Shown: in pieces, positions 59,561 to 64,000 of the stretch
Layout: each line of letters opens with the position of its first letter
How positions within the stretch are numbered: position 1 is the first letter of the stretch
Source: JASLBX01 sp036373915
GTDB taxonomy: Bacteria; Actinomycetota; Actinomycetes; Jiangellales; Jiangellaceae
Length of the DNA stretch: 64,000 bases
Direction of reading: 5' to 3'
Assembly: GCA_036373915.1 (NCBI GenBank)
Contig: DASUUU010000157.1
Span: 7,433-71,432 of the forward strand
The notes under the pieces: model-generated
Told to the model about the DNA's origin: nothing
Seen by the model: the letters and a program-made list of their open reading frames with translations, nothing else
Database searches by the model: none
Position numbers and translations under genes: made by a program

Positions 59561-60568
59561 AGACGTGGAGCGGTACCGCCGCTTGTATTCCTCGAAGTCC
59601 CACTTCGGGCGGTGCGCGTCGCCATCGAGAAACGCTGTCGCGGCCTCGCGGCCGGATTCGAAGAGACGCTCGGCGGTCGACGCCGGCAGGTCGAAATCGG
59701 TCGCCTTGACCCCGAACGTGTCGACGAAGATGGTGCGCGCGACGACGTCCTCGCGGTCGATGTGCATCCGGTCGTAGAAGCCGGTCATGGTCGACAGCAT
59801 CGCCTTGGTAAGTGTGACGACTCCGCGTACGTCGTTCAGTTTCAGCTGGCCGGGACGTGACGACAGCTTGATCCCGAAGGTCGGCCAGCGGGGCGCCGCG
59901 CCGTCGCGACGGTCGAACACGCTCACCGGGAAGTTGGACAGCATCCCGCCGTCCACCATCCATGCCGTGCCGCCGTTGACGGGATCCGGGCACTTGGCGG
60001 GTGTGAAGAAGTACGGGATGGCTATCGACGCGCGCACCGCATCCGCGACCGGAATCTCATCGGGGTCGACGTTGAACAGGGCGGGATAGTCCCACGGCAA
60101 CCGCGCGAGCCGACCGTTCGTGACGTCGGAGGCCATCGCGACGAAGCGGTAGCCCCGCCCGGGCACCTGGCGAAGTGCGGCGTCCGCCGACGGATCGCCC
60201 AACCGCAGGTCGGCGAACGTCCGGACGTTCTGCTCGGACAGCATGTCGGCCAGCCACGACCGGACGTACTCGCCGCGGCACCAGCCCTTTCGCAGCAGCA
60301 CCTGCGCGGCCAACCCGATCGGACCGAGCCGGCCCAGCAAGGGCGGATCCTGGAACTTGGCGTAGTCGATCGTCTGCATCATCTCGCGCAGGCGGTGGCC
60401 ACGGACCTCCGCGGCCACCAGGGCACCGACGATCGAGCCGGCCGACGTGCCGGCGACCTTGTGGAACCGGTAACCGCGCTCGTCCAGTACCGAAATCGCG
60501 CCGGCGAGCGCGATCCCCTTGACGCCCCCACCCTCGAGGACGAGATCGGCATCGAGTTGAGCGGCCAT
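59525..60568 (-). CDS. Patatin-like phospholipase
   Basis: The product is 347 aa from ATG 60568; a longer in-frame start would overlap the divergent gene. The Ser-Asp dyad is visible: oxyanion loop VLEGGGVKGIALAGAI, nucleophile Ser in VAGTSAGSIVGALV, Asp in WMVDGGMLSNFPVSV. It hydrolyses acyl ester bonds of membrane lipids. Patatins serve both lipid turnover and bacterial immunity (CapV in CBASS). Here it follows the CHAT gene (convergent) and is divergent from an AfsR-like regulator; whether it belongs to that system is open. Confidence 0.88.
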   Translation of the reverse strand: MAAQLDADLVLEGGGVKGIALAGAISVLDERGYRFHKVAGTSAGSIVGALVAAEVRGHRLREMMQTIDYAKFQDPPLLGRLGPIGLAAQVLLRKGWCRGEYVRSWLADMLSEQNVRTFADLRLGDPSADAALRQVPGRGYRFVAMASDVTNGRLARLPWDYPALFNVDPDEIPVADAVRASIAIPYFFTPAKCPDPVNGGTAWMVDGGMLSNFPVSVFDRRDGAAPRWPTFGIKLSSRPGQLKLNDVRGVVTLTKAMLSTMTGFYDRMHIDREDVVARTIFVDTFGVKATDFDLPASTAERLFESGREAATAFLDGDAHRPKWDFEEYKRRYRSTSSQPTADVPAVG

Positions 60569-60689
60569 GTGAACCCCCAGGCCAGTACCGAGCCGGGCGA
60601 AGCCGGCTGATGTCAAGGCAGAGTGCCGTGGCCCGGCGCGTGATACATCGATCCCGCGCCGCCTTGTACCATCTGGCCAGGGGCGATGT

Positions 60690-63107
60690 ATGCGATACCA
60701 GTTCGGCGACTGCGAACTCGACCTGGCCACAGTGCAGTTACGCGTCGGCGGGGAGGTCCGGCCGGTCGAGCCACAGGTCTTCGATGTGCTCGCGCTGCTC
60801 GTCCAGCACCGCGAGCGGGTCGTGTCCAAGGACGAGTTGCTGGATGCGGTGTGGAACCACCGGTTCGTCAGCGAGTCGTCACTCACCAGCCGGATCAAGA
60901 GCGCGCGCCAGGCGATCGGCGACGACGGCCAGGCACAACGGTTGATCCGTACCGTTCACGGCCGGGGTTACCAGTTCGTCGGTGCAGTGCGCGCCGCCGA
61001 ATCGGCCCAGTCGGGCGGAGGCCGATCGGTGACACCCGTCCCTGTTCCGGCGACGCCGACCATCGGCCGGCAATACGACATCGAACAGGTTCTCGGCCTC
61101 TTCGAGCGGGCCCGGATCGTGACCCTGCTCGGTCCCGGTGGCGTTGGCAAGACCCGGCTCGCGGTAGAGGTCGCGCTGCGCCGGACGCCATCCCCGGCTT
61201 GCTTCGTCGACCTCACGAAGGTTCGCCAGGTCGAACTCGTCCCTGAGCTGATCGCGGGCGAGCTCGGCGTTCACAACGCGAGCTCGCCGGACTACCGCAA
61301 CATCCTGGAAGAGGCGTTGCGGGGACGCTCGTCCTTGCTGCTCGTGCTCGACAACTTCGAGCACGTGCTCGACGCAGCGGACCTCGTCACCGAGATGGTC
61401 CGATGGGCGCCGGAACTCAGGGTCCTGATCACCAGTAGGGCCCGCCTCCACGTCGCCGGTGAGCATATCTTCGACGTCGCGCCGCTACCGGTCGAGCCGG
61501 CGAGCAGCGACGGCGAGGCAGTCGCTGACGCGGTCGCGTTGTTCGAACAGACCGCTACCGCGATAGATCCGGCCTTCCATCTGGCGCCGAACATCGCCGA
61601 CGTCGTCGACATCTGCCGGACGGTAGACGGCCTGCCTCTAGCGGTAGAGCTAGCCGCGAGCCACGTCAGGACGCTCCCGCCGCCATTGTTGCGCACGCGC
61701 CTTCGCGCCCGGCTTGGCGCCGACACCGGCGCCGCCCGGGATCTGCCGAGCCGGCAGCGGACGATCCCGGCCACCATCGACTGGAGCCTCCAACTGCTCG
61801 GTGACGCGGAGCGCCTGCTGTTCGTCCAGCTCGGGGTGTTCTCCGGCCCGGTTCCGCTCGAGGTGATCGAGCAGGTGTGTGAGGTGCCGGCCGGCACGAC
61901 CGTCGTCGATTGCCTCAGCCGCCTGGTCGACCAGAGTCTTGTACGGCGCGTCACCGGGTCAGCGGGGGCCGCCCGGTTCGCCCTGCTCGAACTCCTGAGA
62001 GAACGCGCCCGCGAGCTACTGGCCGAAAGCGGGGACGCCGACGCCGTCGCCGCACGCCACGCCGAATGCATCACGGCATTCTGCGAAGACATCGACGAGC
62101 GCAAGTGGACCGACCTTTCCGATCGCTGGATCGACATCACCACCGAACTCCTCGGCGAGATCCGGGCCGCACACCACTGGGCCGACGAGAACGGCCACGT
62201 CGAGTTGGCCGCCCGCATCACGGCGAGCCTCGGCACGTACTGGCATCGGGAAGGGCACCAGAGCGAGGGGCGTGGCTGGACCCGTGCCGCCCTGGCCTCG
62301 GCCGACTCCCTCGACCCGTTGCTGGTGGCCAGGCTCGAGCTCGCGGGCGGTTTCGTGGAATGGCCGCGAGACCGGATCGCCGCCCGGACGCACTGGGAGC
62401 GGGCGGTCGCAGCCTTCCGCGACCTCCGGCACGAGCGGTACCTCTCCTATGCGCTCGGGTTGCTACCAGGCACGTACATCGCCGAGCACGATCGGTACGC
62501 GGAGGCGATCGCACAGTGCGACGAGGCGATCGAGCGAGCTCGGCGGGTTGGCGAGCTGCCCCTGATCGCCCAGGCGTTGAACGTCAAGGGCGAATTGGCT
62601 CGCGTCCAGGGCGAGCACGACGTGGCCCTCGCCGCGTACGAGGAGGGACGCGAGCTCGCCGAGGCCGCCGGCGACAACGCCCACCTCAGTATCTTCCTTG
62701 CAAACCTCGGCTACATGGCGAGGCACCGAGGCGACATCGCCGAAGCTCGACGGCTGACGCTCGAGAGCCTCCGCATGTCCTGGAATCTAGGCCGCCGGCT
62801 GATGTCGACCTGGACGTTGTCCGAGGTGGCCGGCCCGGAACTTGCTGAGGGGAGACCGGACCGCGGTGCGATCTTCGTCGGGGCTGCCGATCGGGCACTT
62901 GCGGTCATGGGTGCTGCCCGCCACCCCGGCGATGTTCCTGAGCATGCTCAAATCGTGGCCGCACTCGAGGCCCAACTCGGGCCGGAGAAGTTCAGCCGAC
63001 TGCAACAAGAGGGTGCCCGGCTCACTCTCGACGAGGCGGTGGCCCTTGCCCTCGCGGACCCGGAGGAAAGAACGAACGAAGACCTCCGAGCCTCGCGGAC
63101 GCATTAG
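60690..63107 (+). CDS. Winged-helix/STAND ATPase/TPR regulator (AfsR-like)
   Basis: The product is 805 aa. Residues 1-110 are an OmpR/PhoB-type winged helix (GEVRPVEPQVFDVLALLVQH, LLDAVWNHRFVSESSLTSRI, RTVHGRGYQFVG). Residues about 125-400 are an AP/NB-ARC-like STAND ATPase with Walker A LGPGGVGKTRL, Walker B LLLVLDNFEHVLDAAD and ITSRARLHVAGE. The C-terminal half is TPR-like (YAEAIAQCDEAIERARR, HDVALAAYEEGRELAEAAGD). STAND proteins are ligand-triggered switches. AfsR/SARP-type proteins control secondary metabolism; this one carries an OmpR-type rather than a SARP BTAD domain. It overlaps the next gene by 4 bp (convergent) and is divergent from the patatin. Confidence 0.9.
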   Translation: MRYQFGDCELDLATVQLRVGGEVRPVEPQVFDVLALLVQHRERVVSKDELLDAVWNHRFVSESSLTSRIKSARQAIGDDGQAQRLIRTVHGRGYQFVGAVRAAESAQSGGGRSVTPVPVPATPTIGRQYDIEQVLGLFERARIVTLLGPGGVGKTRLAVEVALRRTPSPACFVDLTKVRQVELVPELIAGELGVHNASSPDYRNILEEALRGRSSLLLVLDNFEHVLDAADLVTEMVRWAPELRVLITSRARLHVAGEHIFDVAPLPVEPASSDGEAVADAVALFEQTATAIDPAFHLAPNIADVVDICRTVDGLPLAVELAASHVRTLPPPLLRTRLRARLGADTGAARDLPSRQRTIPATIDWSLQLLGDAERLLFVQLGVFSGPVPLEVIEQVCEVPAGTTVVDCLSRLVDQSLVRRVTGSAGAARFALLELLRERARELLAESGDADAVAARHAECITAFCEDIDERKWTDLSDRWIDITTELLGEIRAAHHWADENGHVELAARITASLGTYWHREGHQSEGRGWTRAALASADSLDPLLVARLELAGGFVEWPRDRIAARTHWERAVAAFRDLRHERYLSYALGLLPGTYIAEHDRYAEAIAQCDEAIERARRVGELPLIAQALNVKGELARVQGEHDVALAAYEEGRELAEAAGDNAHLSIFLANLGYMARHRGDIAEARRLTLESLRMSWNLGRRLMSTWTLSEVAGPELAEGRPDRGAIFVGAADRALAVMGAARHPGDVPEHAQIVAALEAQLGPEKFSRLQQEGARLTLDEAVALALADPEERTNEDLRASRTH

Positions 63108-64000
63108 GCCGACAGTTCCTTGTCGATCGGCGTCGGGAAGCGCGGCTTGACCCGGACGTCGCCGAGCCAGGTCTCGAGTGTGCCCGCGGTGTCGGACACC
63201 ATCTGAGTCCCGTCGGTGCCGATGTCCTCGAACAGCCGGTACGCGATCGTGCCGTCGGCACGCTGGGCCCATCCACCGACGACCCTGCCGTCCGACCAGA
63301 CCGTGGGCCCGATGTTGCCGCTGCGGTCGTACAACTGCTGCTTGGCCGGGTCGTGCAGGTACCAATCGCGGCCGGGCATCGCCCAGCCCATGACAGCCGG
63401 ATCCAGGCTGGGCAGGAACGCCGTCCAGGGCTCCGGTTCGCCGACCGGGTCGAGGTCGTCGGGCAGGACGTAGCCGGTTTCGCCGTCCTCGAGACCGACC
63501 TCGACGGCGCCGACAGCAGCCAGCACCTTGCGGGCCCGGCTGATCGTCCAGCCCGTCCACCATTTGAAGTCCGCAACCGTGCCTGGCCCGAACGCGCGCA
63601 GCCAGGCGCGCGCAAGCTCCTGCTCGGCGTCGGGCACCGGCCGATCCAGCGCCAGGTCCGGAAGCCAAGCTTCGGTCAGCGCCCACCTGTTCGCGCTGCT
63701 CCACGATTTGACCGGCCGGGTACGGATGACCCTTCCTTCCGCGGCGATCTGGAACATGACACGAGGCCCCATGGTGGATTTCGACTCGTAGGGCTTGCCC
63801 GGCGCAAGCACGATCTGCTGACGAAGCGCAGGGACGTCCTCGGCTATCTGCTGGGTCGTCGCCTCGCCACGATCGGCCAGTGCTTTGAGGACGCCGGCAC
63901 CCGCATCTGCGAGCCACGCCTCCGCGTCGTCGGTGATGTCACCCTCGGCGATCATCTTGAGCGTCTGCCGCCGCTCGTTGGCGGCAATCGCGTCGGTGCA
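63104..64000 (-). CDS. HTH_42-type winged-helix DNA-binding domain protein (5-prime end outside window)
   Basis: At least 298 codons are visible; the frame is open from the window edge to TGA 63106-63104, and upstream residues (DAIAANERRQTLKMIAEGD) show the real start lies beyond 64000. The sequence (ALADRGEATTQQIAEDVPAL, SKSTMGPRVMFQIAAEGRVI, SWSSANRWALTEAWLP, FGPGTVADFKWWTGWTISRA) is the three-domain HTH_42/YcaQ-like family; some members act as DNA glycosylases on crosslinks (AlkX/YcaQ), others are uncharacterised. Whether this protein has the catalytic QxQ motif cannot be said. Its end overlaps the AfsR-like gene by 4 bp. Confidence 0.8.
   Translation of the reverse strand, partial: CTDAIAANERRQTLKMIAEGDITDDAEAWLADAGAGVLKALADRGEATTQQIAEDVPALRQQIVLAPGKPYESKSTMGPRVMFQIAAEGRVIRTRPVKSWSSANRWALTEAWLPDLALDRPVPDAEQELARAWLRAFGPGTVADFKWWTGWTISRARKVLAAVGAVEVGLEDGETGYVLPDDLDPVGEPEPWTAFLPSLDPAVMGWAMPGRDWYLHDPAKQQLYDRSGNIGPTVWSDGRVVGGWAQRADGTIAYRLFEDIGTDGTQMVSDTAGTLETWLGDVRVKPRFPTPIDKELSA

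Noticed and set aside
1..64000. Integrated element or prophage
   Set aside because: No integrase, transposase, terminase or attachment-site duplication was seen; gene content and style are uniform along the window.

Overview
The window is chromosomal DNA from a high-GC Gram-positive actinobacterium. The support is strong G/C third-position bias, many GTG/TTG starts, dense ATGA/GTGA gene overlaps, many TetR/ArsR/GntR/wHTH regulators, DrrAB-type and tandem ABC exporters, an AfsR-like winged-helix/STAND regulator, poxvirus-type topoisomerase IB and a CYP152-type P450. The gene set (ACC deaminase, GH1 glucosidase, D-aminoacylase, secreted M1 peptidase) suits a soil or plant-associated life. I cannot name genus or species from sequence alone. 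I see no rRNA, tRNA, CRISPR array, integrase, transposase or phage genes.

Layout. 0-6 kb: end of a MarR regulator, a toxin/HTH-like pair behind two tandem dyads, an inositol-monophosphatase-like enzyme with an altered metal site, a frameshifted aminoglycoside-phosphotransferase-type gene, an MBL hydrolase and a coupled pair of DNA-binding proteins behind two palindromes that abut the start codon. 6-17 kb: a DapB-like reductase lacking the DapB histidines, VOC and SRPBCC proteins, a secreted M1 peptidase, a beta-lactamase-fold lipoprotein with Ig/PKD-like repeats, convergent mtnA and class II aldolase genes (a candidate DHAP-shunt pair), topoisomerase IB, a CYP152 P450 with two compensating frameshifts and a DJ-1/PfpI protein. 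17-24 kb: regulator/effector pairs (ArsR-AHSA1, TetR-DUF3237, TetR-DrrAB), TrmO and a frameshifted AbiEi-like gene. 24-31 kb: a tightly coupled five-gene operon (ferritin-like protein, fatty-acyl reductase/HAD fusion, zinc dehydrogenase, LarA-like protein, PlsC-type acyltransferase) that looks like an uncharacterised lipid pathway. 31-38 kb: a LytTR/LytS two-component system in one operon with an ActP-like symporter and DUF485 protein, divergent from a DUF4212/SSS symporter. 38-50 kb: D-aminoacylase/carbonic anhydrase, beta-glucosidase, a TetR-regulated heterodimeric ABC exporter, and an AEC transporter, GntR and acdS module. 50-54 kb: VapBC, GNAT and a fused FAD/Fe-S 2-hydroxyacid dehydrogenase. 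54-63 kb: a cytoplasmic subtilase, an ECF-like sigma factor and a small conserved protein, divergent from a TPR-CHAT caspase-like protease, followed by a patatin and a wHTH/STAND/TPR regulator. The window ends inside an HTH_42-type protein.

The two most promising systems are the TPR-CHAT/subtilase/sigma/small-protein locus (54.3-59.5 kb), which resembles a protease-controlled transcription switch without CRISPR, and the acyl-reductase/LarA-like/PlsC operon (24.1-31.0 kb). The window also holds at least three kinds of intergenic palindromic or tandem repeat, several of them at convergent gene ends, and three genes that look frameshifted, which may be real decay or sequence error.
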